The translations under genes and the position numbers were made by a program. A stretch of DNA of 64,000 bases from Thiomicrorhabdus sp965602805 (GTDB taxonomy: Bacteria; Pseudomonadota; Gammaproteobacteria; Thiomicrospirales; Thiomicrospiraceae): positions 310,001-374,000 of the forward strand of contig CBFCZK010000001.1 in the NCBI GenBank assembly GCA_965602805.1. The letters are read 5' to 3'. Positions 8,974-17,844 of this stretch are shown piece by piece (the first letter of the stretch is position 1; every line of letters starts with the position of its first letter). Below the pieces are notes generated by a model that made no database searches, was not told where the DNA came from, and saw only the letters and a list, made by a program, of their open reading frames with translations.

Positions 8974-10017
8974 TTGAATAAAGAACTATTAACAGCAACG
9001 ATTCCCCACAGTGCCCTTGGTGAGCGTTTAGATATTGCGATTGTGCCTCTTTTTAGCGAATACTCAAGAAGTCGAATTCAGCAGTGGATTAAAGATGGTA
9101 ACGTCATGGTCGATGGCAAGGCTTGGACCAAACCGAAGCAGCCTGTTTTAGGTGGTGAAGCGGTTGAGTTGGTTGTTGAAATCAATAGCGATTTAAATGC
9201 CATCGCCCAAGACATTCCAATGGATATTATCTATGAAGATGATGCTGTGATGATTATTAATAAACCAGTCGGTTTAGTGGTACATCCTGGCGCAGGCAAT
9301 CCTGATGGAACTTTGATGAATGCTTTGCTGCACTATAATCCAAAGTTGCGTGACGTTCCCCGTGCCGGGATTGTTCACCGATTGGATAAAGATACCTCAG
9401 GTTTGATGGTGGTTGCTAAAACCATCCCTGCACAAACGCATTTAGTCGACCAGTTACAACGCCATGATGTTGAGCGTATTTATGACGCGGTGGTGGTTGG
9501 GCAGATGAAAGTAGGCGGCACAGTCGACGCGCCGATTGGCCGTAGTCCTAAGGACCGTACTAAAATGGCCATCAGCAGCTTTGGTGGTAAAGAGGCGGTT
9601 TCACACTATCGAGTGCTAGAGCGTTTTAGAGAACATACGCGTATTCGCGTTAAACTTGAAACCGGTCGAACTCACCAAATTCGTGTACACATGGCTTCTT
9701 TAGGTTTTCCATTAGTCGGTGATCAGGTATACGGTAAACGTTTTAAAATTCCTAAAAAAATGATTGAGGAATTTGTCACATATTTACGTGGATTTAAACG
9801 CCAAGCGTTACATGCTGGAGCACTAAGTTTTACACATCCTGTTACCAGTAAGAAAATGAAATGGAAGGCCGAAATACCAGAAGATTTATTTGAGTTGATT
9901 GATGTTTTACGTGAAGATGTCGAAGTCTTTGAGTCTAAAATGAAAGGTGATGATGGCTTTGATTATGATTACGGCGTCGAAGTCGCTTATGTGACCGATG
10001 AAGACATTCCTGATTAA
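8974..10017 (+). CDS. rluD: 23S rRNA pseudouridine synthase RluD
   Basis: This enzyme makes pseudouridines 1911, 1915 and 1917 in helix 69 of 23S rRNA. An N-terminal S4 RNA-binding domain (about 15-75, SRIQQWIKDGNVMVDGK) precedes the catalytic domain. The catalytic domain has the signature HRLDKDTSGLMVV with the catalytic Asp, and GRTHQIRVHMA. The 347 residues are slightly longer than E. coli RluD (326) because of an acidic C-terminal tail. The start is TTG, supported by AAGG seven bases upstream; no in-frame ATG lies near the S4 domain. pgeF follows after 46 bp, the usual gammaproteobacterial neighbour. Confidence 0.95.
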   Translation: MNKELLTATIPHSALGERLDIAIVPLFSEYSRSRIQQWIKDGNVMVDGKAWTKPKQPVLGGEAVELVVEINSDLNAIAQDIPMDIIYEDDAVMIINKPVGLVVHPGAGNPDGTLMNALLHYNPKLRDVPRAGIVHRLDKDTSGLMVVAKTIPAQTHLVDQLQRHDVERIYDAVVVGQMKVGGTVDAPIGRSPKDRTKMAISSFGGKEAVSHYRVLERFREHTRIRVKLETGRTHQIRVHMASLGFPLVGDQVYGKRFKIPKKMIEEFVTYLRGFKRQALHAGALSFTHPVTSKKMKWKAEIPEDLFELIDVLREDVEVFESKMKGDDGFDYDYGVEVAYVTDEDIPD

Positions 10018-10063
10018 TTGAAATATTTAAGCCTTAACCAGCGCAGGATTAATAATTATCACT

Positions 10064-10873
10064 ATGTTTATCACGCCTGACTGGCCTGCGCCTCACACTG
10101 TTAAATCTATTTATACCACTCGCGAGGGTGGTATTAGCAAAGCGCCTTTTAACACCTTTAATCTCGCCACACATGTGGGGGATGTTTTAGGGGATGTTCT
10201 TGCCAATCGTCAGCAACTCTTTGAGCAGGCCTGTCTACCTTCCGAACCCATCTGGTTAGATCAGCAACACACGGACATTGCAATACAGCTTCCCCCATCC
10301 AATCTTCATACTCAAGACTCTAATTCAGTTACACCACCAATTCAAACACCTATTGCAGACGCTTCTTGGACACAATGCCCAGGCCTGGTTTCAGTCGTGA
10401 TGACGGCGGATTGCTTACCTATTTTAATCACCAATCAAGCGGGGACAATTGTTTCTGCAATACACGCTGGTTGGAAAGGGCTCGCACAAGGCATCGTCAG
10501 CACAACGATTGCAGAATTTCCCGATGAGATTAAAAACAGTCCAGACAGACTCTTGGCCTGGATTGGTCCAGCGATCAGTGCAGAACACTTTGAAGTCGGT
10601 CAGGATGTCTATGATATTTTCGTGAATCAGAATATGAGCAACTCAATCTTTTTTCAGAGTAAGCCATGCAATGTGGGCTCATGTTCAAAAACATCACAAA
10701 AGTATTTAGCAGACCTACCAGGCCTGGTCAGAAAAGAGTTGCATGATTTAGGCGTTTCAAACGTCTATGGTGGCGATTTATGCTCTTTTGGAGAAGAAAA
10801 AGATTTTTTTTCCTATCGTCGTTCAGGTAAAACAGGGCGGATGGCGTGTTTGATTTGGATTGAGTCTCTATGA
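10064..10873 (+). CDS. pgeF: Laccase-domain purine nucleoside phosphorylase / peptidoglycan editing factor
   Basis: This is a member of the YfiH/PgeF/LACC1 family. Family members bind zinc and act on purine nucleosides; E. coli PgeF also prevents misincorporation of L-Ser into peptidoglycan. The family signature HAGWKGLAQGIV, the earlier QQHTD and TADCLPILI with the metal-binding His/Cys residues, and the late GGDLCSFGEE are present. The 269 residues include a Ser/Thr/Pro-rich insertion at about 75-95 that is longer than usual. It is probably in an operon with rluD. An exact ACCAGGCCTGGT copy at 10717-10728 and a near copy at 10380 lie in the frame, both read as PGLV. Confidence 0.9.
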   Translation: MFITPDWPAPHTVKSIYTTREGGISKAPFNTFNLATHVGDVLGDVLANRQQLFEQACLPSEPIWLDQQHTDIAIQLPPSNLHTQDSNSVTPPIQTPIADASWTQCPGLVSVVMTADCLPILITNQAGTIVSAIHAGWKGLAQGIVSTTIAEFPDEIKNSPDRLLAWIGPAISAEHFEVGQDVYDIFVNQNMSNSIFFQSKPCNVGSCSKTSQKYLADLPGLVRKELHDLGVSNVYGGDLCSFGEEKDFFSYRRSGKTGRMACLIWIESL

Positions 10874-10928
10874 TTGAGGCTAGTAGAGTTCAATTTCTAT
10901 TGAATTATTCTTTGGCTGTGACGCTGTA

Positions 10929-11660
10929 ATGCACTCCCTTAATCTATTGTTTAAAGCGATGCTTGGATCACTTCGGGATTTATTGCCGATTATTGTCGTC
11001 ATCGCTTTTTTCCAATTAGCGGTATTACAACAACCCCTGCCTAATATCATCGATCTATTAGTAGGCACATTTTTTGTAGTATTGGGGCTGACGTTTTTTG
11101 TTTATGGTTTAGAAATGGGGTTGTTTCCGATTGGTGAAAGTATGGCGTTTTCTTTTGCTAAAAAAGGCTCGCTATTTTGGTTAGTCCTGTTTGCCTTCTC
11201 ATTAGGATTTGGCACAACCATTGCCGAGCCAGCTTTAATTGCCGTTGCTGGCGAAGCCGCTAAAGTCGCTGCGACAGCGGGTGTGATTGTCAATAGTTTA
11301 GACTCTATGAAACAATATGCAGATGGTCTACGTTTAACAGTTGCCTTGTCAGTCGGTTTTGCAATCGTACTGGGTGTCATTCGCATTATTAAAGGCTGGC
11401 CAATTCATTGGTTTATCATTGCTGGTTATCTATTGGTCGTTATTATGACCAGTTTTGCACCCGCTGAAATTATTGGTATCGCTTATGATTCCGGTGGCGT
11501 GACCACATCAACCATTACGGTACCTTTGGTCACCGCATTAGGGGTTGGTTTAGCCTCGTCCATTAAGGGTAGAAACCCAATGATTGACGGCTTTGGATTA
11601 ATTGCGTTTGCCTCACTGACACCGATGATTTTTGTGATGGTCTATGGGATGATGATTTAA
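10929..11660 (+). CDS. DUF1538 membrane protein, first copy
   Basis: This integral membrane protein belongs to the uncharacterised DUF1538 family. About seven hydrophobic segments are visible in 243 residues. Two motifs look structural or functional: GTTIAEPALIAVA (about residue 95) in the first half and YDSGGVTTSTITVPLV (about residue 188) in the second. Both recur in the next gene. It overlaps that gene by one base and begins the three-gene cassette DUF1538-DUF1538-PII-like. A role as half of a transporter is suggested by gene order and membrane topology; the substrate cannot be told. No strong ribosome site is seen before this ATG. Confidence 0.8.
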   Translation: MHSLNLLFKAMLGSLRDLLPIIVVIAFFQLAVLQQPLPNIIDLLVGTFFVVLGLTFFVYGLEMGLFPIGESMAFSFAKKGSLFWLVLFAFSLGFGTTIAEPALIAVAGEAAKVAATAGVIVNSLDSMKQYADGLRLTVALSVGFAIVLGVIRIIKGWPIHWFIIAGYLLVVIMTSFAPAEIIGIAYDSGGVTTSTITVPLVTALGVGLASSIKGRNPMIDGFGLIAFASLTPMIFVMVYGMMI

Positions 11661-12514
11661 TGGAATTTGCATCTTTAATTGTCGGCTATATAGACCGCTT
11701 TATTGCCATTCTCACTCATACCATAGATGATGTAATCCCCATTCTAGCGATATTGGTTGGTTTCCAATTATTTGTGCTGCGCGAGAAAATTCCAAACTTA
11801 AAGCGAGTTGCTTTCGGTTTTTTCTTTGTGTTGATTGGTTTGGCTTTCTTTTTGCAAGGTCTTGAACAGACACTGTTTCCGATTGGCCGATTAATGGCTG
11901 AGCAGTTGACCAATCCAAGTTTTATCTTTGGGCATGAGATGGTGGCTAATTTTGAGTTTAGTTGGCGGGACTATTACTGGGTGTATATCTTTGCCTTTGC
12001 CATCGGTTTTAGCACCACAATTGCCGAGCCATCTTTACTCGCGGTCGCCATCAAAGCCGAGCAAGTTTCCGGTGGCGCTATCAGTATTTGGGGGCTGCGT
12101 ATTGCGGTCGCATTCGGAGTTGCCATTGGGATTTCTCTTGGTACCTTCCGTATCGTGACGGGTTATCCTATTCATTGGTTTATCATTGCCGGTTATATCT
12201 TTGTGGTGATTCAGACCTTCTACGCACCGAAAATGATTGTACCGTTGGCTTACGACTCTGGCGGGGTTACGACCTCTACGGTCACGGTACCATTAGTCGC
12301 CGCTTTAGGTTTAGGTTTGGCTGAAACGGTACCCGGCAGAAGTGCTTTGATTGATGGTTTCGGCTTGATTGCCTTCGCCAGTCTATTTCCAATTATGTCG
12401 GTGATGGCCTATGCTCAAATATCCGAGTATAAATCGTTACGTCGCCAGAGAATCCAAGCAGAAAACAGGTTGGATGAAATGAGTACAGATCTTTCTGAGG
12501 AGAAGTTAAAGTGA
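11660..12514 (+). CDS. DUF1538 membrane protein, second copy
   Basis: This is the second DUF1538 membrane protein, 284 residues, paralogous to the one before. It carries the same two motifs, STTIAEPSLLAVA (about 117) and YDSGGVTTSTVTVPLV (about 194). It differs by an insertion around 85-105 (NPSFIFGHEMVANFEFSWRDYYW) and a charged cytosolic tail of about 35 residues with a helical look (SLRRQRIQAENRLDEM). The start overlaps the previous stop by one base and the stop overlaps the next start, so all three are translationally coupled. A two-subunit membrane complex is the simplest reading (inference). Confidence 0.8.
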   Translation: MEFASLIVGYIDRFIAILTHTIDDVIPILAILVGFQLFVLREKIPNLKRVAFGFFFVLIGLAFFLQGLEQTLFPIGRLMAEQLTNPSFIFGHEMVANFEFSWRDYYWVYIFAFAIGFSTTIAEPSLLAVAIKAEQVSGGAISIWGLRIAVAFGVAIGISLGTFRIVTGYPIHWFIIAGYIFVVIQTFYAPKMIVPLAYDSGGVTTSTVTVPLVAALGLGLAETVPGRSALIDGFGLIAFASLFPIMSVMAYAQISEYKSLRRQRIQAENRLDEMSTDLSEEKLK

Positions 12515-12885
12515 AGTTTAAATTGATTATTGCCTTTCTCGATGAGTCGAAAACAGAGGCCGTTATTAAAGCGGCACGTGATACAGGCGCACTGGGTGCA
12601 ACCATTATTAATAATGCACGCGGTGAAGGGGTGAATACTCCAACAACCTTCTTTGGTTTAACGCTGGAGACGCAGCGTGATGTCGTTCTGTTTCTGGTGA
12701 AAAAGGAGTTGAGTCGAATTATTTTAGAAAGTATTGCAGAGGTGGGGGAGTTCGCGCATAAACCCGGCTCAGGTATTGCGATTCAAATAGCTGTTGAAGA
12801 TGCCGTTGGCATCGAACATCAGGTCGAGGAGTTGAAAGAACAGTCAGAAAGACAGCGTCAACGCGCGCCTGTTTCTGAAAGGTAG
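12511..12885 (+). CDS. PII-like regulatory protein linked to DUF1538 pair
   Basis: This is a small cytosolic PII-superfamily protein (124 residues) with the ferredoxin-like start MKFKLIIAFLDESKTEAVIKAARDTGALGATII. A T-loop-like stretch (NNARGEGVNTPTTFFGLTLET) replaces the uridylylated Tyr51 region of GlnB, and the classic GlnB T-loop is not recognisable. Asp/Gly-rich C-terminal strands and a Glu/Gln/Arg-rich tail (VEELKEQSERQRQRA) follow. It starts at GTG, overlapping the DUF1538 stop by four bases, with GAGGAGAAG upstream. By analogy to AmtB-GlnK and SbtA-SbtB it probably gates the membrane proteins encoded in front of it in response to a nucleotide or metabolite. Confidence 0.82.
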   Translation: MKFKLIIAFLDESKTEAVIKAARDTGALGATIINNARGEGVNTPTTFFGLTLETQRDVVLFLVKKELSRIILESIAEVGEFAHKPGSGIAIQIAVEDAVGIEHQVEELKEQSERQRQRAPVSER

Positions 12886-12890
12886 CTTAA

Positions 12891-12926
12891 AAAAAGCCCG
12901 CTAAAATTAATATTTAAGCAGGCTTT
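12891..12926. terminator. Probable terminator after the DUF1538-PII cassette
   Basis: An imperfect stem, GCCCGCT against AAGCAGGC, is flanked by an A-run and a short T-run. It lies six bases after the PII-like stop and could serve both strands. Confidence 0.5.
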
Positions 12927-13036
12927 AAGGCAGTGTTAATATTGTTTTAAAGGTTATTAATCGACACGGTAGAAATAGAGAATATCTCGAAAAGAGTCGT
13001 TTGACTGATTATTTATCGTCCTGAATTAAAGAGTGC

Positions 13037-15025
13037 CTATTTACCGGTTTTGAAATAGTTCTCCGCTTTTTCAATATCTTCAGGAAGTCCGCTGATAACG
13101 ATAGAATCGCGTTCTTTTAGTAAAGTCTCGCCCGTAGGGTGTTCCCCTCTGACGTTTTCACGTTTAATCGCATCTACCTGAATCTTTAACTCATCCACCG
13201 GGAACTCTTTGAGCTGTCTGCCAACCGCATAAGCGGATTCATCAAGTAATACAGAATGAATGATTTTCTTCATGATCTGATGCTGCTTTAGTTGATTAGT
13301 GTCTTCGCCAGGGTAGAAATTCTCCAATAGACGATAACGATCCTTACGAGCCTCACGCGTCTGTTTTAGGACTTTTCTAGGAGGTTTGCCAATCATCAGC
13401 AATAGGTGTGATGCCAGCATGATGCTAGATTCAAAGGTGTCAGGAACGACCTCGTTTGCCCCTGCGGCGGTCAGCTCATTAAGGTGTTGGTCATCTAGGG
13501 TTCTAACCAATATAGGAATATCAGGATGGTGCTGCCTAATGGTTTTAAGAATTTTTAAGGTGGCGTGAAAATCACTGAACGTAATAATGACAATTTTAGC
13601 GCGTTCGATGGCCGCCGCATGCAGAATAGTCTGCTTGGAAGCATCTCCATAATAGACGCTTTCTCCCGCAGCTCGCGCTTCATTAACACGTCGTATGTCC
13701 ATATCCAAGCCGACAAAAGCCTCGTTTGAACTGTGTAGGAAACGACTCACTGTTTGGCCTACACGCCCGAAACCACACAAGATTACGTGATTACTAATGA
13801 GCTTATTGTCTTGCTCAATGGTTAGCTCGATTTCACTATGATTATTTTTATAGGTGGTCTTGTGCAATGATTTGGCAATTTTACCGTTGAATTTAACTAA
13901 AAACGGTGCCATCGACATGCTTAATACCGCAGCGGTTAAGAGTATATTGCCGGTTTCTTCTGGCAGTAAATTGTAGGTAAAGGCTAAAGTAATGAGTACT
14001 AAACCAAATTCGCCTACTTGAGAGAGCGAGAGAGAGATACGTGCAGAGACACCAGGTGTTTTACCAAAGAGTCGTGAAATAAAATAGAGGATCATGCCTT
14101 TAACGACAAAAATGGCTAAGGTGATTAAAATCACAAGCCAGAAGTGTTCGATCAGAACATCGATGGAGATCAGCATGCCGACGGTGACAAAAAACAGACC
14201 GAGCAAGATATCCTGGAAAGGGCGGATATCGGACTCTATTTGGTGGCGATATTCTGTTTCACTGAGCATCATTCCCGCCAGAAATGCACCTAACGTCATA
14301 GACAGTCCCATCTCTTCAGTAAAGGCAGCAGCCCCTAAAGCGACGGTTAAAACGGTTAAGGTGAATAACTCTTGAGATTTAGCGGAGGCGACTTCATGGA
14401 AGAGTGGGCGAAGTAAATATCGACCAATCATATGCATAATGACAACCACTAAAATCCCTTTTAAAAATGAGATTCCAAGTGTGATGGCGAGTGCGTTTTC
14501 GCCAGCTTGACTCATCGCTAATGCTGGAATTAAAATCAGCAGGGGAATGGCCATGATATCTTGGAAGATTAAGATACCGACGGTAGAGCGGCCATGGCGT
14601 GATTGAATCTCAGATTGTTCGGTCAGTTGCTTAATTACAATGGCAGTAGAGGATAGGGCAAATGCACCTGCGATGACGATATTGGTATTGGTATCGAGTC
14701 CAGCTAACCAACCAATCAGATAAATCACACTTGCGGTTGTGAGTACTTGAGCCGTTCCCAGTCCAAATACTTGTTTACGCATGGACATCATTTGCGCTAA
14801 AGAGAATTCGAGTCCAATGGCAAACAGCAAAAATACAATGCCGAATTCAGCCAGTAATGAGATGTTCTCTTCTTTTTCAATCCATCCAAAACCACTCGGC
14901 CCAACAATGATGCCGACGATGATATAGCCGAGAATCGGGGGGAAGTGCAAACGTCTAGAAGCAGACACCGTAAGCACGGCGATGCCCAGTAATAAAACGA
15001 TATGCAGAAGAAGATGTTCGCTCAT
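13037..15025 (-). CDS. Kef-type CPA2 potassium/proton antiporter with RCK domains
   Basis: This is an inner-membrane monovalent cation:proton antiporter of the CPA2 family, 662 residues. About twelve membrane segments span residues 1-380 and include the conserved AFALSSTAIVIKQL and ALGAFLAGMMLSET stretches. A cytosolic TrkA-N (RCK-N) Rossmann domain follows at about 405-530 with VILCGFGRVGQTVSRFL, and a TrkA-C-like domain at about 570-655. It resembles KefB/KefC and YbaL types. The glutathione-linked partner KefF/KefG is absent nearby, so glutathione gating is not implied. The start lies one base after the nadC stop, suggesting an operon. Confidence 0.88.
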   Translation of the reverse strand: MSEHLLLHIVLLLGIAVLTVSASRRLHFPPILGYIIVGIIVGPSGFGWIEKEENISLLAEFGIVFLLFAIGLEFSLAQMMSMRKQVFGLGTAQVLTTASVIYLIGWLAGLDTNTNIVIAGAFALSSTAIVIKQLTEQSEIQSRHGRSTVGILIFQDIMAIPLLILIPALAMSQAGENALAITLGISFLKGILVVVIMHMIGRYLLRPLFHEVASAKSQELFTLTVLTVALGAAAFTEEMGLSMTLGAFLAGMMLSETEYRHQIESDIRPFQDILLGLFFVTVGMLISIDVLIEHFWLVILITLAIFVVKGMILYFISRLFGKTPGVSARISLSLSQVGEFGLVLITLAFTYNLLPEETGNILLTAAVLSMSMAPFLVKFNGKIAKSLHKTTYKNNHSEIELTIEQDNKLISNHVILCGFGRVGQTVSRFLHSSNEAFVGLDMDIRRVNEARAAGESVYYGDASKQTILHAAAIERAKIVIITFSDFHATLKILKTIRQHHPDIPILVRTLDDQHLNELTAAGANEVVPDTFESSIMLASHLLLMIGKPPRKVLKQTREARKDRYRLLENFYPGEDTNQLKQHQIMKKIIHSVLLDESAYAVGRQLKEFPVDELKIQVDAIKRENVRGEHPTGETLLKERDSIVISGLPEDIEKAENYFKTGK

Positions 15026-15026
15026 A

Positions 15027-15887
15027 TCAGTTACCTACCGAGTCCGTTGACATGTTAAAGCGCATTGAAAGATCAATCGCTTGGATGTGTTTTGTAATGG
15101 CGCCAGTCGAAATAAAATCCACCTGAGTTTCAACTAACTGAGCGATATGTTTTAGCTCTACATTACCTGAAACTTCGAGTTTGGCTTTGCGATTGACTCG
15201 CTTTACAGCCTGAGACATCATCTCTAAAGTGAAGTTGTCCAACATAATGATGTCTGCTCCAGCCTCTAACGCTTGTTGCACTTCATTCAAGTTTTCAGTT
15301 TCAACTTCCACTGTAATGTCGGGATGCATCTGTTTTGCCGTGTTAACCGCTTGTTGAATGCCGCCCGCTGCCATAATGTGGTTTTCTTTAATAAGGATAG
15401 CGTCGTACAAACCGATACGATGATTACTACCGCCACCGCAAGCAACCGCATATTTTTGCGCCAAACGCAGTCCGGGTATGGTTTTGCGAGTGTCTAATAA
15501 TTGCGTGCGAGAACCTTGGAGTTGTGCCACATACTGAGCAGTGACCGTTGCCGTTGCTGATAGCGTCTGTAAAAAGTTAAGCGCAGTTCTTTCAGCCGTT
15601 AAAATGTTTTTGGCGGAACCTCTAATAACACATAGATTTTGATTGGCTTCAACGGACTCACCTTCTTCACAAATCCAATCGATTTGGATTTCAGGATCGA
15701 CTTGACGGAAGACCTCATCAAACCAGGGACGACCGCATACAATCGCTTTTTCGCGACAGATAATATTGGCTTCTGCTTGAGTCTGTTCAGGAATTAAACC
15801 GGCGGTTAAATCACCGGATTTAATATCTTCTAAAAGTGCAATGGACACACTGCTTTCGAGGTTTTCAAAATAATTAATATCATTCAT
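15027..15887 (-). CDS. nadC: Nicotinate-nucleotide pyrophosphorylase (carboxylating)
   Basis: This is quinolinate phosphoribosyltransferase of de novo NAD synthesis, converting quinolinate and PRPP to nicotinate mononucleotide and CO2. The 286-residue length is typical. Recognisable parts are GDLTAGLIPE, the ERTALNFLQTLSATAT helix, the TRKTIPGLRLAQKYAVACGGGSNHR active-site region, and the end VDFISTGAITKHIQAIDLSMRF. It is the first gene of a two-gene unit with the downstream antiporter. Together with nadE at 4 kb, two NAD biosynthesis genes lie in the window. Confidence 0.96.
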   Translation of the reverse strand: MNDINYFENLESSVSIALLEDIKSGDLTAGLIPEQTQAEANIICREKAIVCGRPWFDEVFRQVDPEIQIDWICEEGESVEANQNLCVIRGSAKNILTAERTALNFLQTLSATATVTAQYVAQLQGSRTQLLDTRKTIPGLRLAQKYAVACGGGSNHRIGLYDAILIKENHIMAAGGIQQAVNTAKQMHPDITVEVETENLNEVQQALEAGADIIMLDNFTLEMMSQAVKRVNRKAKLEVSGNVELKHIAQLVETQVDFISTGAITKHIQAIDLSMRFNMSTDSVGN

Positions 15888-16023
15888 AGCGTAAAGTGAG
15901 TATCTGTTTTTGACGTAATTCTGAGTATTATACCGAATAAAATGAGTGCTTATTGTCGTATACTAAGCGCGATTAGAATGAAATCATCGGTCATTTTAAA
16001 AGTTACTAAAAATGCAGGAATTT

Positions 16024-16653
16024 ATGCCAAAAACGAATACCTTAGTCAGCCCAGAAACAAACAAGGCGGATTCGAATCAGGAAAATCACTCTATTGAGGG
16101 CTGCCCTATTGAAATAGAGTCTGGAATTATGCAAGGTGTTACCTTTATGGCCAGTCCTAATTTTGAGTGTCGAGCAGCAGGGGTGTTACCTGAGTTAATT
16201 GTGGTTCATGGTATTAGCTTGCCACCCAATAAATTTGGCGGTGAGGCGATTAGCCAACTATTCACCAATCAACTCGATCCACAATCAGATCCATATTTCG
16301 AGAAAATTAAAGGCTTAAGAGTGTCTGCACATGCACTTATTCGTCGAGATGGTGAGGTAGTACAGTATGTACCTTTTCATGATAAGGCTTGGCACGCAGG
16401 GGTGTCAGAGTTTGCCGGGCGCAGTGCTTGTAATGATTTTTCAATCGGAATTGAGGTGGAAGGTACAGATGAGACGTGCTATACCGCTCGTCAATATGCC
16501 GCTTTAGCGCAACTCATTAAAACATTGTGGATGACTTATCCGAGTTTACAAGCTCATCACGTAGTGGGGCATAATGACATAGCGCCTGGTCGTAAAACAG
16601 ATCCAGGGCCTTACTTTCAATGGGATGCGCTGAGTCGGTTGTTAGAAAGCTAA
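16024..16653 (+). CDS. ampD: 1,6-anhydro-N-acetylmuramoyl-L-alanine amidase AmpD
   Basis: This is the cytosolic zinc amidase of peptidoglycan recycling, which cuts the L-Ala stem peptide from anhydro-muropeptides. The amidase_2 domain shows the zinc ligands: His in LIVVHGISLPP, and His and Asp in VVGHNDIAPGRKTDPGPYF. The start at 16024 (MPKTNTL) is chosen because AGGA sits six bases before it; an in-frame ATG at 16012 has no ribosome site. The 209 residues exceed the usual 185 because of a polar N-terminal extension of about 30 residues. The stop codon overlaps an ACCAGGCCTGGT repeat. No ampE follows. Confidence 0.93.
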   Translation: MPKTNTLVSPETNKADSNQENHSIEGCPIEIESGIMQGVTFMASPNFECRAAGVLPELIVVHGISLPPNKFGGEAISQLFTNQLDPQSDPYFEKIKGLRVSAHALIRRDGEVVQYVPFHDKAWHAGVSEFAGRSACNDFSIGIEVEGTDETCYTARQYAALAQLIKTLWMTYPSLQAHHVVGHNDIAPGRKTDPGPYFQWDALSRLLES

Positions 16654-16664
16654 CCAGGCCTGGT
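16653..16664. repeat. ACCAGGCCTGGT palindrome (intergenic copy, overlapping ampD stop)
   Basis: This is an exact copy of the window-wide 12-bp palindrome; its first base is the last base of the ampD TAA. Confidence 0.9.
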
Positions 16665-16698
16665 TGAGCAGTAACGTGGTGTGTTAATGATACTGTTT

Positions 16699-16914
16699 TT
16701 AAGCAACCCAGCCCGTTTTTTTATTGGGCTTTGGCGGGGTCGCTTTGGGGCTGAATTTTAAACAGGTTTCACCCGAGTTCTCAAAAACAACGATACTAGG
16801 TAGTTTAGCCGTTTTAAAACCAAAAGCTTTACAGCCTCTAGGATTTTTGGCATCCCAAGTGACAAAAAAGTGCTGACATTGAAAACAGTCGATAGGAGGA
16901 TTAGTTTTTTTCAT
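16699..16914 (-). CDS. Small cysteine-containing protein of unknown function
   Basis: This is a 71-residue soluble protein with four Cys: two in DCFQCQHFF, one in NPRGCKAFGF and one in ETCLKFS. The spacing suggests a small metal-binding domain. The conserved-looking core CKAFGFKTAKLPSIVVFENSGE matches short proteins that are often mislabelled as uracil-DNA glycosylase in databases (recalled). The C-terminus is Pro/Lys-rich. It is convergent to ampD and divergent from the flavodoxin gene. No function can be assigned. Confidence 0.65.
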   Translation of the reverse strand: MKKTNPPIDCFQCQHFFVTWDAKNPRGCKAFGFKTAKLPSIVVFENSGETCLKFSPKATPPKPNKKTGWVA

Positions 16915-17072
16915 GTTTAAGTATAGAAATTAGTGAATTCCGAAATAATATAGTTGTGCTATTATCTTTTGCCGTTAACATTGACAAGTATATACCAAGC
17001 CTTGGTTCAGCAATTGAAGTACCAAGTCATATTTTACAAGATTCATCATCAGATTTAAAAGGTTTAAAAAAA

Positions 17073-17588
17073 ATGAGTAAAGTTGGCCTATTCTACGGAA
17101 CGGATACTGGTAATACTGAACGTGTTGCAGATATTATTAAAGATAAAATTGGTGCAGACATTGTCGATATGCACGACATTTCAACTGCCAGCGCAGAAGA
17201 TTTTGCAAAATATGACAAGATTATCTTAGGGCAGCCAACTTGGTATTATGGTGAACTACAAAGTAGCTGGGATGACTTTTGGGAAGATTTTAAAGGGATT
17301 GATTTCACAGGTAAAACAGTCGCTTGTTTTGGCTTAGGTGATCAAGCTGATTATTCTGAATACTTTTTAGATGCAATGGGTTTGATGCATGATATTGCTG
17401 TAGAAGGTGGCGCAACGCCTGCAGGTTATACATCAACCGATGGTTTTGAATTCGATGAATCTAAAGCCGTGACAGAAGACGAAGAGTTTTTTGTAGGTTT
17501 AGGTATTGATGAAGATCAACAGCCAGAAATGACAGACGGTCGTATTAATGACTGGGTTGAGCAAATCAAAGAAGAGATGGAGTTTTAA
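17073..17588 (+). CDS. fldA: Long-chain flavodoxin
   Basis: This is an FMN-binding electron carrier of 171 residues that replaces ferredoxin in low-potential electron transfer. The phosphate-binding loop FYGTDTGNTE, the Trp-containing 50s loop (GQPTWYYGELQSSW) and the 90s loop with GLGDQADYSEYF are all present. The roughly 20-residue insertion in the last strand (TSTDGFEFDESKA) marks the long-chain type. The start MSKVGLFYG is chosen; an extended frame back to 16956 adds an unrelated segment. A weak GCCG/CGGC hairpin follows at about 17613-17655. Such genes are often iron-regulated, but no convincing Fur site was seen here. Confidence 0.93.
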   Translation: MSKVGLFYGTDTGNTERVADIIKDKIGADIVDMHDISTASAEDFAKYDKIILGQPTWYYGELQSSWDDFWEDFKGIDFTGKTVACFGLGDQADYSEYFLDAMGLMHDIAVEGGATPAGYTSTDGFEFDESKAVTEDEEFFVGLGIDEDQQPEMTDGRINDWVEQIKEEMEF

Positions 17589-17672
17589 TTTAATACATCT
17601 GTTTCTTCTTTAAAAAGCCGTTGATTTCCATTGCGAGATAAGCGGCTTTTGTGTTTCTAGGATTTGAAAGTT

Positions 17673-17684
17673 ACCAGGCCTGCT
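17673..17684. repeat. ACCAGGCCTGCT variant repeat
   Basis: This is a one-base variant of the 12-bp palindrome in an intergenic AAAGTT-repeat-AAGTTT context. The same variant recurs at 38324, 44727 and 51622. Confidence 0.8.
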
Positions 17685-17844
17685 AAGTTTGTTAGCGATA
17701 AGTAACGTTATAAAACGGAATTTTAGGCATGGTTGACATACGTGCTTTAACTCATTTAGGATGGCTGATGATAGTTATGTGTCTAAAATCATCTGAGTAA
17801 TGTTTTTCAGATTAAATAAGTGATATATAAAGAGGGAAGATATA

